DNA of 64,000 bases from Lichenicoccus sp965276875. Its GTDB lineage: Bacteria > Pseudomonadota > Alphaproteobacteria > Acetobacterales > Acetobacteraceae. The translations under genes and the position numbers were made by a program. Positions 8,015 through 16,134 of this stretch are shown piece by piece. Each line of letters starts with the position of its first letter. Positions within the stretch are counted from its first letter, which is position 1. The DNA lies in the NCBI RefSeq assembly GCF_965276875.1, contig NZ_OZ255701.1, positions 1,860,001 through 1,924,000 on the forward strand, written 5' to 3'. The notes below the pieces were generated by a model. It searched no databases and was not told the DNA's origin. It saw only the letters and a list, made by a program, of their open reading frames with translations.

Positions 8015-10236
8015 AACGTCGCTGAGACGCTGAAGAATAGCCCGCGCCCCGGGTTGACCCAGTAGAGCGGCGCGCCGTCGCCGGCGGCACTGCCCGCATA
8101 GCCGATCAGGCTGAGATTGTTGAGCAGATTGGTTGCCTGCATGCCGAGATCGATGCGGCGGTCGTGCAGCACAGGGAAGGCGTAGTGCACGGCCAGATCG
8201 AGTGTCGCGTAGGATTTAATTGAGTATTTATCGATGAATTTGGTATCGACGCCGTATTGCGGGCCGACATCCTTGTCGAGCAGGGAGAAATCGACGCAGT
8301 CGCCATTCACGACGACCGCGCTGCGATCGAACAGTACGCCGGCAACCCCGGTGCGACGCGGCGCTTGGGCCACCGTGGCGCCGTTCTGGTAATTGGCGTC
8401 GTTGAGCGAGCCGTTGGCATAGAGGGCCAGGCCATGGCCGAGCTGCGCCGTCGCCTCGATCTCGATACCTTTGAAATGCGCGCTGCCCTGGTTGGTGTAG
8501 AGCGTGTTGGTGCCGATCGTGGTGCTGGCAATATAGTTCTGGTAGCGGATGTAATAGAGGTCCGCGTCGGCCGCGAGCCAGCCGCGCTGATAGACCGTTC
8601 CGACCTGGTAGTTGTCGGTGGTCGGGGGCTGAACGGCATTGACGATCGGCGCGTAGAACACGTTCAACGGCGGCGTCAGGTAGCCCTTTGCCGCCTGCGC
8701 ATAGACCGACAGCCCTTTTTCGATGAGGTAGTGCGCGTCAAGCGATGGCAGCGCCTTGTTGTAGGTGGCGTGGTCGTCCGCCGGCCCCTTGATGGTCCGC
8801 ACCAGCGGACCGGTGAGAGTGCGTGTGACGGAGCTGTACTTGATGCCGGCGGTCACGGTCAGGTTCGGCAGCGGCTGGGTGGTGAATTCGATATAGGGCT
8901 GCGCCGTCGTGAGACGGTCGAAATAGTGATACTGGAAGGCCGACGCATTCGGCTTTGTCGTGGTGGTCACGGCGCCGCGGGTCAGGACGATGCTCGATTT
9001 ATACAGCGTGTTGTCCTCGCTCTCGAACCAGGCGCCGGCGCGCGCCTGCCCGAACGGCGTCGCTTGCGAAAGCCGCAGGATGTTGCCCCAGGCGCGATAG
9101 TCGTTTTGTGCCGCGTTGCCGGGAACATCGTTGTTGAGCGTGGTTTGGACGTTGTTCAGGTAATATGTCCTGGTTGCGGTCGTGGTCAGGTTTGGCGTGG
9201 TCAGGTTCGGCGTGGTCAGGTTCGGCGTGGTCAGCGAGGTGTCGGTGGTCTGTAACTGGCGATGATAGAAAGCGGTCGTGTAAGGCTGGTCGGAGACGCT
9301 CAGCCCATGGCCAAAATCATGGGTCAGCTTGAGATATTCGAAATCGGTCGTGTAGGCGTCCTTGTTGTAGGGACCATAGCCTTGCGACCCTGGATCGTTG
9401 TTGAGGGAATAGTTGCGGCCGAACGCGGCCATCTCGGCAAGCGAGGTGCCGTAGGGGGTGTCGGTAATGGCGTTGTCGAGGTTGACCACGCCGACCAGCG
9501 TAGTGTCCGCGCCGAAGGGTTGGACGTATTTGGCAAAGAGGTTGCGTCGTTCGTCGGACGTGCCGCTCAGGGCGCCGCGGCTCTCGTTGCGCTGGATGTC
9601 GATCAGGAATTTACCGCCGCCGTATAATGTTCCGGTCTCGGCCTGCAGGCCATACATCTTGGTGCCGAAGCTGCCAAAGGTGGCATACGGGTTGACTTCC
9701 GGCCGGCTGGAGAGCGCGCGCGAGCTGAGTTCGACGTCGCCGCCGAAGGTCGCCGAGCCCACCGTGGACGCGGGCCCTGGTCCGCGGTTGACGACGATTT
9801 GGGCAAGGTCGTGTGCGACGAAGTAGGCCGCCGGTTGTGGTGCCAGGTTGCTCGGCGAGCCGGGTATCTGCACCCCGTCGAACAGCACGCTGAACTGGGT
9901 GTATTGCAGCCCGCGTATGCTCTGGCCGAAATCCTGCTGCAGGCCGGGACCGTTCGGGTCGATGTCCATCGCACTCGGCGTGATGCGGAGGATGTCGTCA
10001 TAGTTCGAGGTCGCCGGCACGTTCTCCTGGATGAAGTGCTCATTGATCACCGAGGTGGGCTGGATTTGGCCAAGCGACGCCTGCGCGGGTGCCTGATCGG
10101 CAGCGTCGCCTGGAAACCGCTGGCCATTGACGTTGATGGTTTCGATCGGGCCGGAGGGTTGCGCCCGCGCCGGCAGTGCGGCGGCCACGAACGCCGTCGC
10201 GAGCAGGGAGCGAAGTGGGCGAGAACATCCCTGCAT
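8011..10236 (-). CDS. TonB-dependent outer-membrane receptor
   Basis: This 741-residue protein has a Sec signal peptide (LLATAFVAAALPARAQ), a plug domain with YDDILRITPSAMDIDP, SIRGLQYTQFSVLFDGVQIP and VVNRGPGPASTVGSATFGGD, and a 22-strand type barrel region ending in an aromatic/leucine terminus (GLFFSVSATL). TonB receptors import siderophores, vitamin B12, heme or carbohydrates; the ligand is not evident. A short tandem repeat encodes TTPNL units in a predicted surface loop. The gene follows, on the same strand, the large phosphoesterase, 46 bases downstream, so co-expression and a phospho-compound or metal ligand are possible. Confidence 0.93.
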   Translation of the reverse strand: MQGCSRPLRSLLATAFVAAALPARAQPSGPIETINVNGQRFPGDAADQAPAQASLGQIQPTSVINEHFIQENVPATSNYDDILRITPSAMDIDPNGPGLQQDFGQSIRGLQYTQFSVLFDGVQIPGSPSNLAPQPAAYFVAHDLAQIVVNRGPGPASTVGSATFGGDVELSSRALSSRPEVNPYATFGSFGTKMYGLQAETGTLYGGGKFLIDIQRNESRGALSGTSDERRNLFAKYVQPFGADTTLVGVVNLDNAITDTPYGTSLAEMAAFGRNYSLNNDPGSQGYGPYNKDAYTTDFEYLKLTHDFGHGLSVSDQPYTTAFYHRQLQTTDTSLTTPNLTTPNLTTPNLTTTATRTYYLNNVQTTLNNDVPGNAAQNDYRAWGNILRLSQATPFGQARAGAWFESEDNTLYKSSIVLTRGAVTTTTKPNASAFQYHYFDRLTTAQPYIEFTTQPLPNLTVTAGIKYSSVTRTLTGPLVRTIKGPADDHATYNKALPSLDAHYLIEKGLSVYAQAAKGYLTPPLNVFYAPIVNAVQPPTTDNYQVGTVYQRGWLAADADLYYIRYQNYIASTTIGTNTLYTNQGSAHFKGIEIEATAQLGHGLALYANGSLNDANYQNGATVAQAPRRTGVAGVLFDRSAVVVNGDCVDFSLLDKDVGPQYGVDTKFIDKYSIKSYATLDLAVHYAFPVLHDRRIDLGMQATNLLNNLSLIGYAGSAAGDGAPLYWVNPGRGLFFSVSATL
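9182..9234 (-). repeat. In-frame 15-bp tandem repeat in the TonB receptor
   Basis: About three and a half copies of a 15-bp unit (GTGGTCAGGTTCGGC on the plus strand) occupy this stretch; the first copy differs by one base. The unit is a multiple of three and encodes Thr-Thr-Pro-Asn-Leu repeats, so copy-number change would lengthen or shorten an extracellular loop without breaking the gene. Confidence 0.9.
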
Positions 10237-10282
10237 GGCGATCCTGACGAGAAGCTGACAGCAGCTTCTAGGACGCGGCAGG

Positions 10283-13063
10283 TCAGGGTGGTGTGATGTT
10301 CCTGTGACGCACCGGATAGGGGCGACCGCCGAACAGCCCGTGCCAGACCACCTGGTTGAACCGCACCGCCGGCACCCGGTCCTCGTGGCTCCAGTCGTAG
10401 CCAAGGGTGTGCGCCGTCCACCAGGCGGCATCATGGGTGCTGCGTAGGATCGGACCCGCCTGCGCCCGCTTGGGCAGCGGCAATGTGGTGGCATAGAGCG
10501 CCTGCGACGGTGCCGCACTGTAGGTCCAGCGCGTTTGGGTCAGGTCGAAGATTTCGGTCATCGGCGGCTGTAGCGCGTCGTTAAGGTTCAGGTGGCCGAT
10601 GCCGAGGATGTCCTCGATGGTGCGCAGCATGTTCACCGTGCTGTAGCGCGTCGAGACCACCGCGCCATGGCGGACATAGGGGCCGATCACATAGGCGGTG
10701 GAGCGGTGCGCATCGACATGGTCCGGACCGTCCTGGGCGTCGTCCTCGATGACAAAGATCAACGTGTTGTCGCGGAATTTGCTGTGGGCCACCCGATCCG
10801 CGACCAGGCCGACGGCGTAGTCGTTGTCGGCCTGTTGCAGCTCCGGCGTGTTCACGCCGTGGGTGGCGGCACTGAAGCTGCCCATATGGTCGTGCATCAG
10901 CCGCAGCAAAGTGAGCGAGGGCAGCTTGCCGCTCGCCTCAAAGCCCGCGAACTCGCGCGCCCATTCATGCTCGCGAAACACATCGGGGAAGCGGTTGTCG
11001 AAGCCGCGGAAATACGGGTCGCTGAGTGCCATCAGCGCTGGGTTGACTGAATAGCCCACGACAATGCGGCTCCCATATGGATCGTCGAGCAGCGGGATCG
11101 CCTGGTTCTGCCTGCCGAAATCCCGCTCGGTCGGGAAATACCGGTCGAGATCGTAGAAGAAGCCGTAATTGCGCACGCTCAGGCCGGCCTTCAGCGCCGA
11201 GTCCCAAAGGGTGCCGTGCTGGATGTGCGCCGGCCCGCTGGTGTCGTCCGGACTGTCGGGCGCGTCGTCGCTGCGTATGCCTGGGAGCAGGTCGGGATCG
11301 TTCGGATAGTCGGGATCGGCGGCCCGTCGCGCGGCCAGGGTGGGGATGCCGACATCGACGCCGCGCACCTGGCCTTCGGCGTCGTAGGGCGCGTGCGTCG
11401 GACGGCGGGAATATTCGAGCGGAATGGTCTTGACGTTGAAGTCGGTCTCCCGCGCGGACGTGCTCCAGGGCCAGCCGTTGCCGCTGACCGCGCCGCTATC
11501 ATAGAAATTGTCGAGATCGACGAAGTCCGTCGCCAGCCGGTGGAAGTTCGGCGTGATCGCACGGCCGAACTCCACGAGGGCCGGATCGCCGCGGCCGTGG
11601 CCGAGGTCACCCAGGATCTGGTCGTAGGTGCGGTTCTCCTTGACGATATAGATGATGTGCCGGATCCGCTCATGCAGGGCCGCCATCACCGCCGCGTCGT
11701 GCGGGTCGGGCTTGCGCGAGAAGCCGTCATTGGCGGCGACCTGGGCGGTCAGCCTGGCGAGGGTGACGGCATTTGGCAGCGGTTCGGCGAGGAAGCCCGC
11801 ATGTTCGAGTTGCAGGACATACTGGCCGGCCGGTTTGTGCGGGCGGTAGGCAGGGTTCGGGCCGGGTCGGCTCTTGGCGTTGAGCGCGTAGATCCAGCCG
11901 TCCACGACCGCCAGCGCGTCCGGATACCAGCCGGTCGGCAGCAGCCCCTCGACGACCGGCGCGCGCAGGTGCCGGATATCGACGACGGCCATCGCGTTCT
12001 CGCCGCCATTACTTACATAGAGCGTCTTCTCGTCGGCGGACAGCGCCAGCGCGTTCGGGCTGGCACCGCGATAGCGCGGGCCGGGCGGCAGCAGGTGCGA
12101 GGGTGCTGCCACGTCGATACGGGCGCTGCGTCGGTTGGTCGCGGTATCGATTACCTGGACGCTGTCGTCGTTGTCGGCGGCGACGAACAGCCTGGTTGCC
12201 GCACGGTTGAGGATCATCTTGTTGGGGGTGCCGGCAACCGGAATACGGGTGACGAGCCTGGGGATCGCCGCGCTGACGTCCAGCACATCGATCTCGCGGT
12301 CGCGCTGGCTGGAGACATAGGCGGTGCTGTTGCCGCGTATCGCCACCCAGAACGGGGTCTCGCCGCCTGCGACGCCGGTGCGCGCCGGGGTCTCCTTGCC
12401 CGGACGCAAATCGAGTTCACCGGTGACGACACCGCGCGCGAGATCGATCCGCGAGACGCTGTCATTATAGATGTCGGCGACGACCAGGATGTGGCCGTCG
12501 CGGCTGACCGCCAGGCCGGCGGTGCTCGGCCCCTGATGGTTGCCCACGCCAGTGCCGTGGCCGAGCGGAATTGGCGGCCCGTCCGAGGCCCAGCCGGTTG
12601 CCGTGCGGGTGTAGCGGAGCACGCTGTCGCCGCCGCCGGTGCCGACATAGAAGCTGTTGCCGTCCGGCGCGAAGCTGATGCCGGCATAGGCGGTGGGAAT
12701 GCGCAGCACCTGGCGCTGAACGGGCGCATGCGCCGCGATGTCATAGACCAGCACCGCCTCGCCGCTGGCCCGGTCGCGGAACATGTTATAGCCGCTGGTC
12801 AGCACCAGCAGCGTGCGCTTGTCGGGACTGACCGCAAGGCTGATCGCGCCGCCTCGATGCAAGCTCGCGAAGACCGCCCCGGGTGCTGCCGTCGGCGTGA
12901 TGGCCTGGCCGGACGAGAGCAGGATCGGGCTGGCGCGCACAGCCGGATCGGGCAAAACAAGCCCGACTGCAGCAAGGGCGGCGATGCCGGCGCACCCGAT
13001 TCGACTTCTCCGCACTGCGCGTCTCCGCTTGGCCAGCGCCACGATAGCAGCGTCGCGCGCCAT
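10283..13063 (-). CDS. Secreted YncE-type beta-propeller / phosphoesterase fusion
   Basis: The 926-residue protein has an arginine-rich N-terminus and a hydrophobic export signal (AGIAALAAVGLVLP). Roughly residues 50-430 form YVTN/YncE-like propeller repeats, for example RLFVAADNDDSVQVIDTATN and TLYVSNGGENAMAVVDI. The C-terminal half is an alkaline-phosphatase-superfamily phosphoesterase (phospholipase C-like): ENRTYDQILGDLGHG carries the nucleophile Thr, and IEDDAQDGPDHVDAHRS the metal-binding Asp/His cluster. It probably acts outside the cytoplasm on phosphodiesters or phosphomonoesters. The ATG at 13063 overlaps the divergent porin start by 80 bases; a GTG at 13015 is an alternative. Confidence 0.88.
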   Translation of the reverse strand: MARDAAIVALAKRRRAVRRSRIGCAGIAALAAVGLVLPDPAVRASPILLSSGQAITPTAAPGAVFASLHRGGAISLAVSPDKRTLLVLTSGYNMFRDRASGEAVLVYDIAAHAPVQRQVLRIPTAYAGISFAPDGNSFYVGTGGGDSVLRYTRTATGWASDGPPIPLGHGTGVGNHQGPSTAGLAVSRDGHILVVADIYNDSVSRIDLARGVVTGELDLRPGKETPARTGVAGGETPFWVAIRGNSTAYVSSQRDREIDVLDVSAAIPRLVTRIPVAGTPNKMILNRAATRLFVAADNDDSVQVIDTATNRRSARIDVAAPSHLLPPGPRYRGASPNALALSADEKTLYVSNGGENAMAVVDIRHLRAPVVEGLLPTGWYPDALAVVDGWIYALNAKSRPGPNPAYRPHKPAGQYVLQLEHAGFLAEPLPNAVTLARLTAQVAANDGFSRKPDPHDAAVMAALHERIRHIIYIVKENRTYDQILGDLGHGRGDPALVEFGRAITPNFHRLATDFVDLDNFYDSGAVSGNGWPWSTSARETDFNVKTIPLEYSRRPTHAPYDAEGQVRGVDVGIPTLAARRAADPDYPNDPDLLPGIRSDDAPDSPDDTSGPAHIQHGTLWDSALKAGLSVRNYGFFYDLDRYFPTERDFGRQNQAIPLLDDPYGSRIVVGYSVNPALMALSDPYFRGFDNRFPDVFREHEWAREFAGFEASGKLPSLTLLRLMHDHMGSFSAATHGVNTPELQQADNDYAVGLVADRVAHSKFRDNTLIFVIEDDAQDGPDHVDAHRSTAYVIGPYVRHGAVVSTRYSTVNMLRTIEDILGIGHLNLNDALQPPMTEIFDLTQTRWTYSAAPSQALYATTLPLPKRAQAGPILRSTHDAAWWTAHTLGYDWSHEDRVPAVRFNQVVWHGLFGGRPYPVRHRNITPP

Positions 13064-14321
13064 CGTCCTGCTGGCCGCGATGGTCCCCGCCCGCGCAGTC
13101 GCGCAAACCGCCGCACCGACCGAGCGCAGCGGGCCGTTGCCCGGTCCGACCGCGGCGCCGAAGCAGCGAAATGTCACGCCGGCGGGACTATGGGAGCGGC
13201 CGGATCTGCTCGGGGATTTCGGCGGCGCCCGCTCGGCACTTGCGGCGCGCGGCCTGTCATTCGGTTTGATCGAGACCAGCGAGGTACTCGGCAACCCCAC
13301 CGGCGGCATCCGCCAGGGCGCGGTCTATGAGGGGCTGACCGAGGCCAGCCTCGGGCTCGATCTTGACCGGCTGATCGGGCTGCCTGGCGGCGTCATCAAC
13401 GCCAGCGCCTTTCAGATCCATGGTCGTGGACTGTCGACCAACAATATCGGCAACCTCAACAACGTCAGCAGCATCGAGGCGACCCGCGCGACCAAGCTTT
13501 TCGAGTTGTGGTACGACCAGTCGTTCGGCGGCACGGTTGATCTCAAGCTCGGGCAGCTCGCCGCCGATCAGGAGTTCCTGATTAGCGAGTATAGCGGCGC
13601 GCTGATGAACTCCACGTCGTTCGGCTGGCCGGAGCTGCCCTCCGCCGACGTGCCGTCCGGCGGCCCGATCTATCCTCTGGCGACACCGGGGATACGGGCG
13701 CGATGGTTGATCAACCCGGCGTGGACCGTCCTCGCCGGCGTTTATAACGGCAATCCGGCAGGACCGGGGACCGGCGATCCGCAGCGGCGCGATGCGTCGG
13801 GAACCCTGTTCCGGGTGGGCGACGGCGTGTTTGCCATCGCCGAGGCGCAGTTCACCGTCGCCGGCGGCACCACCAAGGCCGGCATCTGGTATGGGTCGCG
13901 CGGCACCGCGAGCCCCTATGTCATGGTCGACCAGCTCGTCTATCGGGTTCCCGGCACACTCGATCAGGGTGTGGGGGTGTTTGCCCGAGTCATGGCCGTC
14001 CCTGGGGCCGCCCCCAGTAAACCCAACCCGGTCAGCGCCTTCCTCGATGCCGGAGTGACATTCAAGGGCCTGCTGCCCGGACGCGGCAGCGACACGGCGG
14101 CGCTTGGCGTCTCCGCCACCCGGGTCAGCCCGACCGTCGGGCACCGCGATGAGGGCATCGTCGAGCTGACCTACCAGTATCAGGCCGCACCCTGGTGGCT
14201 GATCCAGCCTGACCTGCAGTATGTCATCAATCCCGGTGGCGGCGTGCCCGATCCGCAACGACCGGCGCGGCGAATCGCGGACGCCCCCGTCATCGGCCTG
14301 CGCACGGTGCTGACCTTCTGA
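12984..14321 (+). CDS. OprB-type carbohydrate-selective porin
   Basis: The protein of about 445 residues carries a signal peptide (AIVLLAAMVPARAVAQ) and the OprB/carbohydrate porin pattern: RPDLLGDFGGARSALAARGL, then a barrel with FELWYDQSFGGTVDLKLGQL, GIWYGSRG, GVGVFARVMAVPG and a C-terminal PVIGLRTVLTF strand. OprB porins pass sugars and similar solutes. The start at 12984 is the best ATG giving a complete signal peptide, although it lies inside the 5' end of the divergent phosphoesterase gene. A two-component system follows 56 bases downstream, so uptake may be sensor-controlled. Confidence 0.87.
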   Translation: MPAHPIRLLRTARLRLASATIAASRAIVLLAAMVPARAVAQTAAPTERSGPLPGPTAAPKQRNVTPAGLWERPDLLGDFGGARSALAARGLSFGLIETSEVLGNPTGGIRQGAVYEGLTEASLGLDLDRLIGLPGGVINASAFQIHGRGLSTNNIGNLNNVSSIEATRATKLFELWYDQSFGGTVDLKLGQLAADQEFLISEYSGALMNSTSFGWPELPSADVPSGGPIYPLATPGIRARWLINPAWTVLAGVYNGNPAGPGTGDPQRRDASGTLFRVGDGVFAIAEAQFTVAGGTTKAGIWYGSRGTASPYVMVDQLVYRVPGTLDQGVGVFARVMAVPGAAPSKPNPVSAFLDAGVTFKGLLPGRGSDTAALGVSATRVSPTVGHRDEGIVELTYQYQAAPWWLIQPDLQYVINPGGGVPDPQRPARRIADAPVIGLRTVLTF

Positions 14322-14377
14322 CCTGGGGCCGTACTGTGCTAAAGCATTCGCATCGGTTTGCGGCGAGACTCTCCGGC

Positions 14378-15061
14378 ATGCGCCTGCTTCTGGTCGAGGA
14401 TCATGCCGGCATGCGCGAGACGATGGCCGGGCATCTGCGCCAGTCCGGCTTCGTCACCGATTGCGTGGGTTGCGGCGACGAGGCGATCGCCGCAGCCGCC
14501 GCCAGCCTCTACGACGCGGTGATCCTCGATCTCGGCCTGCCCGATCTCGACGGCATGACGGTGCTACGTCACCTGCGCGCCGGCGAAAGCCCCGACGTGC
14601 CGGTGCTGGTGCTGACCGCCCGCGATGCGGTGAGCGACCGGGTCCGCGGCCTCGACGCCGGCGCCGACGACTATCTGCTCAAGCCGTTCGACCTCGGCGA
14701 ATTCGACGCCCGCCTGCGCTCGATCCTGCGCCGGCCGGGGCTGCGTCGCGACCCAGTGCTGCGGCTGGGCGATCTCGCCTTCGACACCGAGGCGCGAGAG
14801 GCGCGGATCGGCGACATTGTGCTCGACCTGACCCGGCGCGAGATCTCGCTGCTCGAGGAGCTGATCCGTGCCGCCGGGCGCACCGTCGTGCGCGATACAC
14901 TGGAGGACCGGCTCTGGGGGCTGGCCGAGCCGGTCAGCGGCAACGCGCTGGAGGCGGCGGTCTCGCGCCTGCGCCGGCGCCTGGCCCAGGGTGCGCCGGA
15001 TCTCGCCATCGAGACCATCCGCGGCATCGGCTACCGGCTGGTGCGGCGCGGGCCCGGCTGA
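14378..15061 (+). CDS. OmpR/PhoB-family response regulator
   Basis: The 227-residue protein has an N-terminal receiver domain (LLLVEDHAGMRETM; phospho-acceptor Asp in DAVILDLGLPDLDG; LTARDAV; ADDYLLKPFDL) and a C-terminal winged helix with LDLTRREISLLEELIRAAGR and AVSRLRRRL. It would bind direct-repeat sites after phosphorylation by the sensor encoded next. The ATG at 14378 starts the receiver directly; a frame extending upstream adds only a basic lead. Its TGA shares one base with the kinase ATG. Likely targets, by position, are the porin and the phosphoesterase/TonB genes. Confidence 0.95.
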   Translation: MRLLLVEDHAGMRETMAGHLRQSGFVTDCVGCGDEAIAAAAASLYDAVILDLGLPDLDGMTVLRHLRAGESPDVPVLVLTARDAVSDRVRGLDAGADDYLLKPFDLGEFDARLRSILRRPGLRRDPVLRLGDLAFDTEAREARIGDIVLDLTRREISLLEELIRAAGRTVVRDTLEDRLWGLAEPVSGNALEAAVSRLRRRLAQGAPDLAIETIRGIGYRLVRRGPG

Positions 15062-16134
15062 TGGCCCACCTGTTCACGAATGGCCTGCTCATGGGCAGCC
15101 TGCGGGGTCGCCTCGTCGGCTCGATGACCTTGCTGCTGATTGGCGGCCTAGCCCTGGTCTATGTGCTGGAACATGGCGCGCATGCGTTTGGCGGCCGCTT
15201 TGCCGAAGACCAACTGGGCGAACCCTGGCAGGATCTCGCGATACTCGCCCCGTTCAGCCTGGTGATGCTGGTGCTGATCGGCGTCGTCACCCGCTGGAGC
15301 CTGCGGCCGTTGCTGCGCGCCTCCGACGAAGCGGCGGCGGCCGGACCGCAGCGTCCCGAGGCGCGGATCGGCATGGCGGGGCTGCCGAGCGAGTTGCGGC
15401 CGCTGGTCGGCGCGGTCAACGACACCCTCGACCGGCTGACCGCCGCCTACGAGACCGAGCGCCGCTTCACCGCCGACGCGGCGCACGAGCTGCGCACCCC
15501 GCTCGCCGCCCTCGGCCTGCGTCTGCAACGCGCCCGCAGCGAGGGGGCGGCGATCGAATGGCCGGCGATCGAGGCCGACCTCGCGGTCATGCGGCGGCTG
15601 ATCGAGGGGCTGCTCGACCTCGCCCGTAAGGAGGCCGGCGGCGCACAACCGACGCCGGTCAATCTGTCGCGCATCGTTCGCGAAGCCGCCGCCACCATCG
15701 AGCCGCTGGTGCAGGCGGCCGGACGCACGCTGGAGGTGTCGGCGCCGGACCGGCTTGCCGCCAACGGCCACCCCGACGACCTGCGCGACATGGTGCGCAC
15801 CCTGGCGCAGAACGCGCTCACCCACGGGCGCGGCCGTATTCGGCTGACATTGGCACGGCAGGCGGCCAACGCCGTGCTGGAAGTCGACGACCAGGGTCCG
15901 GCGATCGCGGCCGCCGACGGCGAGGCGCTGTTCGAACGCTTCCGCAAGGGGGCGCAATCGGGCAGCGGCAGCGGCCTTGGCCTGTCGATCGCGCGCGCCG
16001 TGGTCCGCGCGCATGGCGGGTCGGTCGGCTTCACAGGCGGCTCCGGCTGCACGATACGCGTCACGCTGCCAGCGTCTGCACCGACACCCCCGCAAGCTCT
16101 GACGCCAGCGACGCGATATGCGCATGATGGGTGA
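15061..16134 (+). CDS. Sensor histidine kinase
   Basis: The 357-residue kinase has two transmembrane helices (about residues 18-34, MTLLLIGGLALVYVL, and 60-78, LAILAPFSLVMLVLIGVV) separated by a very short periplasmic loop. A HAMP-like linker, the HisKA box AAHELRTPLAALGLRLQ, and a HATPase domain (NALTHGRG, DDQGPAI, GSGLGLSIARAVV) follow. The short loop suggests it senses a membrane or protein-partner signal. Its last 74 bases overlap the convergent YhaN-like gene, which gives an unusual shared 3' end. Confidence 0.93.
   Translation: MAHLFTNGLLMGSLRGRLVGSMTLLLIGGLALVYVLEHGAHAFGGRFAEDQLGEPWQDLAILAPFSLVMLVLIGVVTRWSLRPLLRASDEAAAAGPQRPEARIGMAGLPSELRPLVGAVNDTLDRLTAAYETERRFTADAAHELRTPLAALGLRLQRARSEGAAIEWPAIEADLAVMRRLIEGLLDLARKEAGGAQPTPVNLSRIVREAAATIEPLVQAAGRTLEVSAPDRLAANGHPDDLRDMVRTLAQNALTHGRGRIRLTLARQAANAVLEVDDQGPAIAAADGEALFERFRKGAQSGSGSGLGLSIARAVVRAHGGSVGFTGGSGCTIRVTLPASAPTPPQALTPATRYAHDG

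Noticed and set aside
9182..9234. Repeat block considered as a CRISPR-like array
   Set aside because: Units are 15 bp, contiguous without spacers, and in frame within a receptor gene.
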